A stretch of DNA of 48,076 nt from Vulcanimicrobiota bacterium (GTDB taxonomy: Bacteria > Vulcanimicrobiota > Vulcanimicrobiia > Vulcanimicrobiales > Vulcanimicrobiaceae), in assembly GCA_027459645.1 (NCBI GenBank), contig DAIDHQ010000037.1:1-48076 (forward strand). The letters are read 5' to 3'. This document shows, one piece after another, positions 7,086 to 15,110 of this stretch. The position numbers and the translations under genes are program-made. The notes under the pieces are model-generated. The model was not told where the DNA came from and searched no databases. It saw only the letters and a list, made by a program, of their open reading frames with translations. Each line of letters opens with the position of its first letter. Within the stretch, counting starts at the first letter, position 1.

Positions 7086-8188
7086 TGCCCTCGACGCTCT
7101 CGCGCCATGCTGCCGGAGTGCTGCTGCAGCGCATCGGTGCCGCGCTGGTGCTTGCGGCGGTACTCAGCTCGCCGCTCGTACCAAAGGATGTGCGAGCCGC
7201 ATTTATCCTGATACGCCAACTCTCGCTCGCCACCGCGTTACCTTCTCCGGCGCCAAGGGTGTCCGTATCGCCCTCTCCCGTTCCGGCGCGAACCGTTCCG
7301 CGTCAAATGGTCCCGCACGCCGTGCCGAACATCCCCGCGCAGCCCCACATTGCACGCACGGGCGAGTTGACGATCACCAATCGGTTCGATACCTTTTCCA
7401 GCCCCGGCAACTTCTACGGACCTTGGCAAACGCAAACACTCGAATACCAATGGCAGGCCGGTAAGCGGGACATTCCGTCCTTTACGCTGCTCAACCGAAA
7501 CGATCGCGATCGCAATGCGTTCGGTCAGCCCGTACCCTCGCATTCGACGGCGGTCTATCTCGACGACTACCACAATTGGTCGAAGTCGTTTTTCACCTAC
7601 ACGCAAGTCATGACGTCGAACGGCAACATCTTGCCGAACCGGCTGCTGTATGTGGAAGCCGATCAGAAACTGTTGCGTCAACGCAATTTGGTCTTTGCCA
7701 TCGGCGGAGCGCTGTATTCGAACCCGGACGGCAGCGCGACGCGCTCGCTCAGCATCGGCCCGACGCTCTACGAGCGATCGATGGTTTACACCGTGCGCTA
7801 TATGCCCGCGGCGGTTTCGGGAAGCTTTTCCGGATTCGACAACAACGGGTTGCCGATCTCCGGCACGATGAAATCCTACGGCTCGGGCCTCGAGCTCGTG
7901 GCGGAATACAATAAACTTGGCAGCAATCAAATCACCGCAACGTATCTCGGCGGTAATCAGCCCGGCATTCTCGTGGGCGCGCTGGGCGCATTGCCGGCGC
8001 AGTTCACGAACATCCAGCGCATCGGAGAATTCGACCTGAACCTCAAGCATTGGTTCCGCAAGGATTTCGGTTTCGTCGCCGGGGTTACGATCGCATCACA
8101 TTCGATGCAATCGACGGGCGCACCGATCTACCGCGACAACGCGTTCACGGCGGGCTTGTTCTTCGGCCGCGCGGTGGGCTTGCCATGA
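7085..8188 (+). CDS. Predicted outer-membrane beta-barrel, YaiO-like
   Basis: The GTG at 7085 shares its G with the preceding TAG (TAGTG) and gives 367 residues with a signal peptide ('GVLLQRIGAALVLAAVLSS'). A Pro/Ser/Val spacer (about 50-90) is followed by ~270 residues of alternating aromatic/polar strands ending 'FTAGLFFGRAVGLP', as in outer-membrane barrels. The 'YERSMVYTVRYMPA' and 'HWFRKDFGFVAGVTI' segments remind me of YaiO-type barrels. In this operon it would be the route for polymer across the outer membrane, like AlgE, PgaA or the BcsC barrel. No TPR domain is seen. Export and barrel fold are fairly safe; the family name is tentative. Confidence 0.65.
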   Translation: MPSTLSRHAAGVLLQRIGAALVLAAVLSSPLVPKDVRAAFILIRQLSLATALPSPAPRVSVSPSPVPARTVPRQMVPHAVPNIPAQPHIARTGELTITNRFDTFSSPGNFYGPWQTQTLEYQWQAGKRDIPSFTLLNRNDRDRNAFGQPVPSHSTAVYLDDYHNWSKSFFTYTQVMTSNGNILPNRLLYVEADQKLLRQRNLVFAIGGALYSNPDGSATRSLSIGPTLYERSMVYTVRYMPAAVSGSFSGFDNNGLPISGTMKSYGSGLELVAEYNKLGSNQITATYLGGNQPGILVGALGALPAQFTNIQRIGEFDLNLKHWFRKDFGFVAGVTIASHSMQSTGAPIYRDNAFTAGLFFGRAVGLP

Positions 8189-10311
8189 TGCGCTCACTAC
8201 TTTGGGCCCTGATCGCCGTCGGCGCGGCCCTGCTTGCGGCATGCGGAGCCGGCACGACCGTGCTCGTTCCGCACAACGCCTCGCCCAGCGCATCACCCGG
8301 CGCCGCGGCGACGGCCGTGGCGACCGCTGCTGCAACGATGAGCTCTTCGGGATCCACGGCCGGCTTGATCCTTGCGCCGCCCGCGAGCAGCGGCGTCTCC
8401 GGCCTTACCGTTGCCTTCGGCGCAACCAACGGGAACGGGTTCGTCGTCGCTGGCGGCTGGAACGGCCTTCCACCCAATACGCCGCCGCTCACCGCAAACG
8501 TGGGCCCGCAGCCGTCGGTCCTTGCGTACGTTACGATCTCACCTTCAGTCGACGCCATCTTTCAAACGGTGCCGAGCTTGATCGTCAATCTCGGCACGGG
8601 TGCGACGACCAAAGGCAGCAGCTACTACGTCGCCTATCTTCCGCCGGGCGCGACGTCATGGCAACAACCGCTGCTGGGACCAGCGACGTTCAATAACGCC
8701 GTACAGCTGAATCTTCCGCCGAATCTCAACGCGGGCGCATGGACGGTGCAGGCCGGTTTGACCTACACGTACGCAATCTACCAGATTCCTACGCCGTCGT
8801 TCGTCGACGATTGGACGACCTACGCACACGACGCGCAACGCACGGGATTCGAACAATTCCCGGGTTCGAGTCCGCTCGGCGTCATCACCGCGCAAAACGC
8901 GCCCTCGCTCCAACTCGCCTGGAGCAACGCGCCCGATCCGAGCTGTCACGACAAAGCGATCGCCGCGCAGGTCGTCGTCGATGAAGCGAGCCCCCTCGTC
9001 GCAAACGGGCTGGTGTATTACGCCGACACGTGCGGATTCATCGCCGCGCTCAATCGCGACACGGGGGCGGTGGTCTGGTCCTATCAAGCGGCCGTGCAGA
9101 ATCAAGTCGACGGCGTGCTCGGCACGCCCGTGATCGACAACGGAAAACTGATCGTACCGGTTTGGGGTAATCCCGGTAACTGTACGCCTGCGACACTTTC
9201 GACGTGCGTACGCGCAAACGGCGGCTACCTGATCGCCCTCGACGCCACGAGCGGCGCACTTCTGTGGCAGACGACGCCGCTCGCGCAAGGCAACTTGCGC
9301 GGCGAACCGTTCGCACTCAACGGAATCGTCTACGAAGGCGTTTCCGGCGGCGACGATACCAGCGGATACGTCCAAGGCGGCATCGTGACGTACGACGAGA
9401 ACAGCGGGGCTCAGATCGGATCGATGATTCAATTCGCGTCTCCCACGAGCGCGTACGCGCCTTACGACGGAGGAAGTTCGTGGACGCCGATGACGTATGA
9501 CGGCACGAACATCTACGTCGGCACCGGAAACACGCGGGACGACAACGGGACCGACGACGGCGTCGTTCAATTGATTCCGCAGCCCGGCGCGGCTCCGCTC
9601 GTGAGCAGCAACTACGTCATCTCGACCTTCGACAATGTGAGTGCCGACGAAGACGTCGGCGGCGGCATCTTACTCTACGGCGGCAACCTCTATTTCACGG
9701 GAAAGAACGGCTACTTCTATAGCTACAGCGAGACGAATTCATCGACGCCGTTGATCGACAGCCTGATCAATACCAATCCGAGCCCCGCCGGGCGCGGCGG
9801 AATCGGTACGCCGACCACCGACGGAAACGTCATGACGGCGTCGTCGGGCTACAACTACTGTTTTTCAAACAACATCTGCACGCAAAGCAATCTGGATTGC
9901 TTCCACGTCGGATCGGGCACGCCGTTCGCGCAGCTCCAGGCGACGAACTCGGCGATCTTTTCGTATGCCGCATTCGCGCCCGGCGTCGGCTTTATCGGCA
10001 TCGACAACGGTGCGACGAGCGGCACCCCCACCGGCTCCGCTGCGGCCGCTCCGGCGTTCGTCGCGTTCGACGACACGTGCAAGATCGTTTGGCAAGCCAA
10101 CGCGGTGGACGTCCGCGGGTTCTTTTATGGGGGACCGGCCGTCGTGGGCAGCGGCGTCTATGCGGTGGACAACGCCGGGAACGTCTACGCCTGGAAACTG
10201 CCCTACCAGATGGGCCTCGCGGCCTCCAAGGCCCCGGCCGAGCGCATCCATTCGCTGCCCCTCACGCTGCTGCGCTCGACCCACTACAGCAAGCGGCCCC
10301 ACGATTTGTAA
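8185..10311 (+). CDS. Lipoprotein with PQQ-type beta-propeller repeats
   Basis: A 708-residue lipoprotein whose signal peptide ends in the lipobox 'LLAACG'. A ~180-residue Ala/Ser/Gly-rich region with beta strands precedes a propeller of BamB/PQQ-like repeats: 'GFIAALNRDTGAVVWSYQ', 'GYLIALDATSGALLWQTTP', 'VYAWKLPYQMG', each with a strand, a turn and a Trp. Such propellers form protein-docking platforms; without a dehydrogenase active site it is unlikely to be a quinoprotein enzyme. It starts at ATGATG overlapping the barrel stop and is last in the operon, so I infer a periplasmic or outer-membrane partner of the barrel. Paired Cys in the propeller ('CIPS'-like spacing near 9,870-9,900) may form disulfides. 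Confidence 0.72.
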   Translation: MMRSLLWALIAVGAALLAACGAGTTVLVPHNASPSASPGAAATAVATAAATMSSSGSTAGLILAPPASSGVSGLTVAFGATNGNGFVVAGGWNGLPPNTPPLTANVGPQPSVLAYVTISPSVDAIFQTVPSLIVNLGTGATTKGSSYYVAYLPPGATSWQQPLLGPATFNNAVQLNLPPNLNAGAWTVQAGLTYTYAIYQIPTPSFVDDWTTYAHDAQRTGFEQFPGSSPLGVITAQNAPSLQLAWSNAPDPSCHDKAIAAQVVVDEASPLVANGLVYYADTCGFIAALNRDTGAVVWSYQAAVQNQVDGVLGTPVIDNGKLIVPVWGNPGNCTPATLSTCVRANGGYLIALDATSGALLWQTTPLAQGNLRGEPFALNGIVYEGVSGGDDTSGYVQGGIVTYDENSGAQIGSMIQFASPTSAYAPYDGGSSWTPMTYDGTNIYVGTGNTRDDNGTDDGVVQLIPQPGAAPLVSSNYVISTFDNVSADEDVGGGILLYGGNLYFTGKNGYFYSYSETNSSTPLIDSLINTNPSPAGRGGIGTPTTDGNVMTASSGYNYCFSNNICTQSNLDCFHVGSGTPFAQLQATNSAIFSYAAFAPGVGFIGIDNGATSGTPTGSAAAAPAFVAFDDTCKIVWQANAVDVRGFFYGGPAVVGSGVYAVDNAGNVYAWKLPYQMGLAASKAPAERIHSLPLTLLRSTHYSKRPHDL

Positions 10312-10396
10312 AGCCAACGAAAAGCTAGAGAAAAGCGTTTGTAAGGTGCCCCCAAAGGATCAATAGGAGGCGACCGAGCGAGCCGATATTCCTAGC

Positions 10397-10540
10397 ATGC
10401 TCAAGCTGATCAACCGTTGGACCGTGCTCGCGGCCATCACGCTCGTGACCCTTCTGGGGATCGGGCATCGGCTTTCGACGCTGCCCGCGCATGCGGCCGG
10501 GCTGACGGTCTCCTCGACCTCGCTCGACGTCGCGCATTAA
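10397..10540 (+). CDS. Small secreted or membrane peptide, 47 residues
   Basis: An ATG at 10397 opens a 47-codon frame with a good signal-peptide shape: 'MLKLINRW', the hydrophobic 'TVLAAITLVTLLGIGH', then 'LPAHAAG' as a possible cleavage site, leaving about 15 residues. AGGAGG lies about 30 bases upstream, too far for a normal ribosome site. It could be a leader or membrane peptide of the following cyclase gene. The remaining bases of 10312-10599 show nothing else I can name. Confidence 0.35.
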   Translation: MLKLINRWTVLAAITLVTLLGIGHRLSTLPAHAAGLTVSSTSLDVAH

Positions 10541-10599
10541 GCTCGCCCGGCAGGAAGAACCTCGCCCCTAGACGGACCGACCAAGGGGAGGGTCCCATC

Positions 10600-11604
10600 G
10601 TGTTTACCGCGCGTTCACTCACTCTCGGCTTGATTGCCGTCATACGCTTCGTTGTCAACGCCGTCGGCCTCATCGCCGTGCTGGCGTACGTCGCGATCTT
10701 CGTTCTCGCGATGGTGCACGCGCCGAAGATTCAAAACGCCGTGCTCGTCGTCCGGATGGAGCACGTTTTCGCGCCTTCGATTCGCAGCGTTTCGTCCTGG
10801 TTCGGCTGGCATTGGCCCGCGACCACGACCAACTTTGCGCCGCTCATTTTAGCGGCGGCCGCCGGCGTCGTGAAACAGGTTTTGGACAACATCCTGGCAC
10901 GCATCGACCTGCAACTGCGCAGCTCTTGGACGCCGGCCCCGGCCCGCGCGCAAGGGAAGGCGGGCGCGCTTGGATCCGACCGCTACAAGCTAAGCGCCGA
11001 GTCCGAAAGCGACCGCGCGCTGTTGCTCAAGCGTTATCGCGAGATCGAAGATGCGCTGCAATCGACCGCGCGCAAGTCGTGCACGTTCGTTTCGATCGAC
11101 GTCGTCGGATCGACCGAGATGAAACGCGGCGAACGGGAAACCGCTATCGCCGCAACGTTCCAAGCCTACGAAGAGATGGTGCGCCATATCTTCGCGCAAT
11201 ATCGCGTGTGGAAGCAAACGTGGACGCCCGACGGCGTCATGGCCTGTTTTCTGGATCGTGATCTTGCGATGGCTGCGGCGCAGCAAGTCCTCATGGCGCT
11301 CGAAGCCTTCAACGCTAGTGAAAATCAACTTCGCACGCCGATCAAAGTGCGCTGCGGATTGAACGAAGGTGAGGTCGTGATCTTCGAAGACAGCGCGCTC
11401 GAAAAAGTTGCCGACCACGCGATCGACGTGGCGGGCCACATGCAAAAGCACGCGAGCGAGGACGCCCTGCAGATCGGCGATGCGGTCCACGCACGCCTGG
11501 CATCGTCGGCAGGCTTTGCCGCAACCGGCCGCAGCGTCGACGGGTACGCTACGTTCGAATGGACGCCGAAATCCCAGAACGTCGCCGTAGCGACACAGAC
11601 CTAA
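10600..11604 (+). CDS. Membrane-anchored class III nucleotidyl cyclase
   Basis: A 334-residue protein starting at GTG 10600 behind the strong site GGGGAGGG (10585-10592). Hydrophobic segments at about 5-45 and 75-100 are followed by a linker and a class III cyclase domain from about 155: 'TFVSIDVVGSTEM' (first metal Asp), 'TPDGVMACF' (second Asp) and 'VRCGLNEGEVVIFED', the equivalent of GxHxGxV. The substrate-selecting residues cannot be read with certainty, so ATP or GTP specificity is open. It would make a cyclic nucleotide at the inner membrane. No effector gene is nearby. The 3' end overlaps the MFS gene by 46 bases, so the two are probably co-transcribed. Confidence 0.8.
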   Translation: MFTARSLTLGLIAVIRFVVNAVGLIAVLAYVAIFVLAMVHAPKIQNAVLVVRMEHVFAPSIRSVSSWFGWHWPATTTNFAPLILAAAAGVVKQVLDNILARIDLQLRSSWTPAPARAQGKAGALGSDRYKLSAESESDRALLLKRYREIEDALQSTARKSCTFVSIDVVGSTEMKRGERETAIAATFQAYEEMVRHIFAQYRVWKQTWTPDGVMACFLDRDLAMAAAQQVLMALEAFNASENQLRTPIKVRCGLNEGEVVIFEDSALEKVADHAIDVAGHMQKHASEDALQIGDAVHARLASSAGFAATGRSVDGYATFEWTPKSQNVAVATQT

Positions 11605-12788
11605 CATCGAACGCGGGCCGTAGCGCGGCCTTCCGATTCGTCTTCATCATGGGCATCGTCAGCCTCTTCGCTGACATGACCTATGAAGGGGCACGCAGCG
11701 TCCTTGGGCCGTTCTTCGCAGCGCTTGGAGCGAGCGGCGCCGTCGTCGGCGTCGTCGCGGGAGCGGGCGAACTCATCGGCTACGCCCTGCGTTACGCATC
11801 GGGTCATTTGGCCGACCGCACGCGCCGCTATTGGCCGATCGCCTTCGCGGGTTATGCGATCAATTTGCTGAGCGTACCAGCGCTCGGCTTGGCGCGTTCG
11901 TGGCCCGTTGCGTCGATGTTCACGATCGGCGAGCGTTTTGGACGCGGCGTACGCAAACCCGCAAACAACGCGATGATCTCGTACGCCGGATCTCAACTCG
12001 GCCAGGGATGGGTCTTCGGTTTCCGCGAGGCGATGGATCAAACCGGCGCGACGATCGGTCCGCTTCTTGTCGCAGGCGCGCTCGCGATCGGGCTCGGTTT
12101 CAATCACGCCTTCGCGCTGCTTGCCATTCCGGCGTTTCTCTCCCTCGTCGTAATGACCGCCGCATGGCGCCTCTTTCCCGTGCCGTCGTCATTCGAGAAA
12201 GCGCAAGCGCATCTCGGCGGGAATCATCGCGCGGCTTACTGGATCTACGCCGCCGGAGCGGCGTGTCTGGCGGCTGGCTTCGCCGACTTCCCGCTGATCT
12301 CGTACCATTTCGCCAAAGCGCACGTTTTCGGAGCCGACGTCATTCCGGTCATTTATGCGGCTGCCATGCTCTCCGCCGCCGTCGCGAGCATCGGCCTGGG
12401 AAGACTTTACGATCGATTCGGCACGCCGTTGCTCGTCATTACCTTTATCGTCGTCGCCGCGTACACGCCGCTTGCGTTTCTCTTCGGCGGTTGGGTCGCG
12501 CTAATCGGGGCGTTTTTATGGGGCATCGGCATGGGCGCGCAAGACGCCCTCTTTCCCGCCCTCGTCGCTAAAATCACGCCGCAGCAGACGCGGGCGTCGG
12601 CGCTCGGGACCTTCGATGCAATCTACGGTATCGCATGGTTTGCGGGTAGCGCGCTCATGGGCCTCATCTACGATCGCAGCTTGGTCGCCGTCGTCATTTT
12701 CGGCGTGAGCGCACAGCTCGTCGGCGTGCCGCTCGTTGCGCTCGCGAGCACGCGCCACCGTCATGCCGAGGCGGCGATCGCAAAATGA
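11559..12788 (+). CDS. MFS transporter
   Basis: A 409-residue protein with about 12 membrane helices. 'GHLADRTRRYW' between helices 2 and 3 is the MFS loop signature, repeated in degenerate form as 'GRLYDRFGTPLL' in the second half; 'GERFGRGVRKPANNAMISY' is a conserved-looking loop. I cannot name a substrate. The ATG at 11559 lies inside the cyclase gene; a later ATG at 11649 begins directly at the first helix and is possible. The 3' end overlaps the opposite-strand methyltransferase by 28 bases. Confidence 0.8.
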   Translation: MDAEIPERRRSDTDLTSNAGRSAAFRFVFIMGIVSLFADMTYEGARSVLGPFFAALGASGAVVGVVAGAGELIGYALRYASGHLADRTRRYWPIAFAGYAINLLSVPALGLARSWPVASMFTIGERFGRGVRKPANNAMISYAGSQLGQGWVFGFREAMDQTGATIGPLLVAGALAIGLGFNHAFALLAIPAFLSLVVMTAAWRLFPVPSSFEKAQAHLGGNHRAAYWIYAAGAACLAAGFADFPLISYHFAKAHVFGADVIPVIYAAAMLSAAVASIGLGRLYDRFGTPLLVITFIVVAAYTPLAFLFGGWVALIGAFLWGIGMGAQDALFPALVAKITPQQTRASALGTFDAIYGIAWFAGSALMGLIYDRSLVAVVIFGVSAQLVGVPLVALASTRHRHAEAAIAK

Positions 12789-13342
12789 TACGCGAGGGTC
12801 TGCGACCACATCACGTTTAAACCGGAGGCGCGCACGCGCGCTTCCGCCTCGTCGAGCGTATACACGTGGTCGTTCGGCGGCCCGACCGGCCGGTCGGCAT
12901 CGGCGTTCCAGTCGATGAATAGCGCATAGCCGCCCGGTTTTACCAACTTCGAGAGTTCCGCGAGCGCTTCGTCGCCAAGTTCGTGCAGCACGTTGAGCGC
13001 CAGTACGCGGTCTGCGGTCCCTTCGAGAGGGCGCGGATCGTCCGCGAGTTCGACCGATGGCTGCGGCCGAGCGTTCAGCTTTGCACGCAAGAGATCGAGC
13101 ATCTGCGGCTGCTCGTCGAGCGCGACGATCTCGAGGTCGGGCCGGCGTTGCGCGAGCGCGACCGCATAGGCGCCGGTTCCCGTGCCAAAATCGACGATGC
13201 GCGCGTTCTCGGGCGCGTCGAGCAGATCGAGAACGAGTTCCGCCGGCAAATAGATGAAGCGGCTGGGATCGTCGAGCACTTGTGCGCGCGCGGGATCGAA
13301 GCGTTCGGGCTGCTTCGCGCCATGCCGTTCGTGATGGGGCAT
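12761..13342 (-). CDS. Class I SAM-dependent methyltransferase
   Basis: A 193-residue small methyltransferase. Motif I is 'ARIVDFGTGTGAYAVALAQ' (SAM binding), motif II 'EIVALDEQ', motif III/IV 'DRVLALNVLHELGDEAL', followed by 'LVKPGGYALFIDW'. The substrate is unknown; the compact fold and the 'HE' after motif IV resemble UbiE-like and metalloid-type methyltransferases. The ATG at 13342 has TAGGAA just upstream. It lies 10 bases behind the CsoR-type repressor gene on the same strand, so it is probably autoregulated with it. No Cys cluster typical of ArsM is seen. Confidence 0.8.
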   Translation of the reverse strand: MPHHERHGAKQPERFDPARAQVLDDPSRFIYLPAELVLDLLDAPENARIVDFGTGTGAYAVALAQRRPDLEIVALDEQPQMLDLLRAKLNARPQPSVELADDPRPLEGTADRVLALNVLHELGDEALAELSKLVKPGGYALFIDWNADADRPVGPPNDHVYTLDEAEARVRASGLNVMWSQTLAYHFAIAASA

Positions 13343-13352
13343 CGTTCCTACC

Positions 13353-13664
13353 TTACGAGAGCAATTTGACGAAGGTCTCGGTCAAACGCGAGAGTTCGCG
13401 TTCGTCGATATCGCCCTTCGCGTTCGGACGAAGGCATGTCGCCATGCTCGAGGTCATCAACTGGACGGTCGCGCGTTCGAGCGCGGACCGCGCGGCCGAC
13501 ATCTGCTGCGCGATCGCATGGCAATCGCGACGTTCGGTCAGCATGCGTTGGATCGCGCGAATCTGTCCCTCCACGCGCCGCAGCCGCCCGATGATCTCCT
13601 CGATCGTCGCATCGTCGATCTCTAGCGATTGCGGCGGAGGAGCCGCTGACGTCTTGCGAGCCAT
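13353..13664 (-). CDS. CsoR/RcnR-family repressor, CstR-like ligand pattern
   Basis: A 103-residue all-helical repressor of the DUF156 family: 'EEIIGRLRRVEGQIRAIQRML' is its DNA-binding helix signature. The first sensor Cys is in 'ERRDCHAI' and the second in 'MTSSMATC', 29 positions apart as in CsoR (Cys36/Cys65) and CstR (Cys31/Cys60). The His that copper-sensing CsoR has four residues before the second Cys is Ser here. This two-Cys, no-His pattern is that of persulfide sensors such as CstR. It sits beside two CsoR-type operators and opposite an RND efflux operon. The predicted promoter leaves no leader. Family sure; persulfide versus copper sensing is inference. Confidence 0.88.
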   Translation of the reverse strand: MARKTSAAPPPQSLEIDDATIEEIIGRLRRVEGQIRAIQRMLTERRDCHAIAQQMSAARSALERATVQLMTSSMATCLRPNAKGDIDERELSRLTETFVKLLS

Positions 13665-13670
13665 AGGGCC

Positions 13671-13720
13671 ACTATACCCTCAGGGGTACCTCTTGTAAAT
13701 ACCCTACGGGGTATAGTAGT
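13671..13720. promoter_or_regulatory. Divergent promoter with two CsoR/CstR-type operators
   Basis: Two near-copies of the family's operator lie between the repressor and the DUF2892/RND operon: TATACCCTCAGGGGTAC at 13673-13689 and ATACCCTACGGGGTAT at 13699-13714. Each has C-tract / G-tract arms flanked by TATA. Leftward promoter: -35 TTTACA (13699-13694), 17 bases, -10 TATAGT (13676-13671), six bases before the repressor ATG. Rightward promoter: -35 TTGTAA (13693-13698), 16 bases, -10 TAGTAT (13715-13720), ten bases before the ATG at 13730. Both promoters are covered by operators, so one repressor should silence both arms until it senses its ligand. Confidence 0.75.
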
Positions 13721-13729
13721 ATGGGCTCC

Positions 13730-13978
13730 ATGAAGCTGTCGTCCGAACTCTCCCGCGCCGCGTGCGATCGCGGCTGGCGGGTCGAATCCGCCGTCCGCGG
13801 CATCGCCGGGATACTCGTTCTTGCGAGCATCGCGCTCGCGCTGTTCGTCGACGAACGGTGGCTGCTGCTCACCGCGTTCGTCGGCGTGAATCTCTTGCAA
13901 TCGTCGCTCACCGGCTGGTGTCTGATGTCGAACCTGCTCGGTCTCGCGGGCGTGGGCCGGGGTGGGCGCCATGCGTAA
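13730..13978 (+). CDS. DUF2892 family small membrane protein
   Basis: An 82-residue protein with two hydrophobic segments: 'RGIAGILVLASIALALF' and 'LLTAFVGVNLLQSSLTGWC', the latter followed by 'LMSNLLGLAG'. The 'LTGWC...LLG' ending is the DUF2892 signature, the membrane module attached to rhodanese in YgaP and common in sulfur and metal gene clusters. The ATG at 13730 is preferred over 13721, which lies too close to the proposed -10. It is the first gene of the operator-controlled operon; its stop overlaps the membrane fusion protein gene by eight bases. Its biochemical role is not established. Confidence 0.75.
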   Translation: MKLSSELSRAACDRGWRVESAVRGIAGILVLASIALALFVDERWLLLTAFVGVNLLQSSLTGWCLMSNLLGLAGVGRGGRHA

Positions 13979-15110
13979 GGCGACGGTAGCGGCCGTTGCA
14001 GCGCTCTCCCTTACCGCGTGTGGAGCGCACGACGCGCAGAGTCAACCCGCCAAGCAAGCAATCGCCGTCCAAAGTACGACCGCGAAGACGACGTCCTTCG
14101 CAACGAAGGTCAACCTGGCGGGCTCGCTCACTGCAACGTCGCAGGCGCAAGTCGGCGCGATGACGCCCGGCCGGGTGGAGGCGATCTACGTACGGGTCGG
14201 CGATCACGTGCACGCGGGCGAGGTCGTGGCCCAGGTGGACGCTTCGAGCTACGGCGCGCAACTCGCCGGCGCACGTGCCGGCGCCGTGGCTGCACGTGAA
14301 GGCGCGGTCGCCGCGCAGGCCGGCGTCGCGCAAGCCCAAAGCCAGCTTCATCTGGCCACGGTCACCGCCGCTCGCATGCGTGCGCTGTATTCGGAGGGCG
14401 CCATTTCGCGCCAGCAGTACGATCAAGTCCAAGCGAATCTCGCCGCAGCCAGAAGCGGTTACGCGCAGGCGCAAGCTTCGGCACTTTCGGCTTCCGCACA
14501 GCGCGCGCAAGCGCAGGCCGGAGTCGCTGCAGCGAGCGTTCCCGTCGCGCAAGCATCCGTCACCGCGCCGTTTGACGGCGTCGTCACGAGCCGATTCGTC
14601 GATACCGGAGCCGTCGTCGGCCCCGGAAGTCCGATCGTCGCACTACAGGGAAGCTCGGGACTCGAGCTCGACGTCGCGATTCCGGAAGACGACGCCGTTG
14701 CCGTCAGGCTCGGTGCGCCGGTGCGCGTGCGCATCGACGCGCTCGGCGGCAAGCAAACGACGGGGACGGTTCGCGGCATCGCGCCCTCCGATAACGCGGC
14801 GCTGCGTTCGTCGACGCTTCGCATCGCGGTCACGCCCGTGCCGGGCGCGACCGCCGGCATGTTCGCGCGCGTCACGCTCGAAGGCGCGCAGCATCGCGGC
14901 ATCGGCGTGCCGCTTTCATCCATCGTCACGCGTGGCGGTCAATCCGGCGTCTTCGAAATCGACGGTGGAACGGCAACCTTCATCCCCGTAACGACGCTCG
15001 GCATCAACGGCGCGACCGCCGAAGTGCAAGGCGTCAAAGCCGGCGCGAAAATCGCGACCAGCATGCTCGGCCAACTCACCGACGGCGCGGCCGTAAGCGA
15101 GAGCCGATGA
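13971..15110 (+). CDS. RND efflux periplasmic adaptor (membrane fusion protein), lipoprotein
   Basis: A 379-residue HlyD/AcrA-type adaptor. The signal peptide ends in the lipobox 'LSLTACG', so it is lipid-anchored. The biotinyl-lipoyl half-motif 'GRVEAIYVRVGDHVHAGEVVAQVD' is followed by a long Ala/Gln-rich hairpin coiled coil (about 90-195), the second half-motif 'VTAPFDGVVTSRFVDTGAVVGPG', and beta-barrel and membrane-proximal domains. It links the RND pump to the TolC-type channel. The hairpin is unusually rich in A/Q repeats. The start overlaps the DUF2892 stop, and the end overlaps the pump start (ATGA). Confidence 0.93.
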   Translation: MRKATVAAVAALSLTACGAHDAQSQPAKQAIAVQSTTAKTTSFATKVNLAGSLTATSQAQVGAMTPGRVEAIYVRVGDHVHAGEVVAQVDASSYGAQLAGARAGAVAAREGAVAAQAGVAQAQSQLHLATVTAARMRALYSEGAISRQQYDQVQANLAAARSGYAQAQASALSASAQRAQAQAGVAAASVPVAQASVTAPFDGVVTSRFVDTGAVVGPGSPIVALQGSSGLELDVAIPEDDAVAVRLGAPVRVRIDALGGKQTTGTVRGIAPSDNAALRSSTLRIAVTPVPGATAGMFARVTLEGAQHRGIGVPLSSIVTRGGQSGVFEIDGGTATFIPVTTLGINGATAEVQGVKAGAKIATSMLGQLTDGAAVSESR

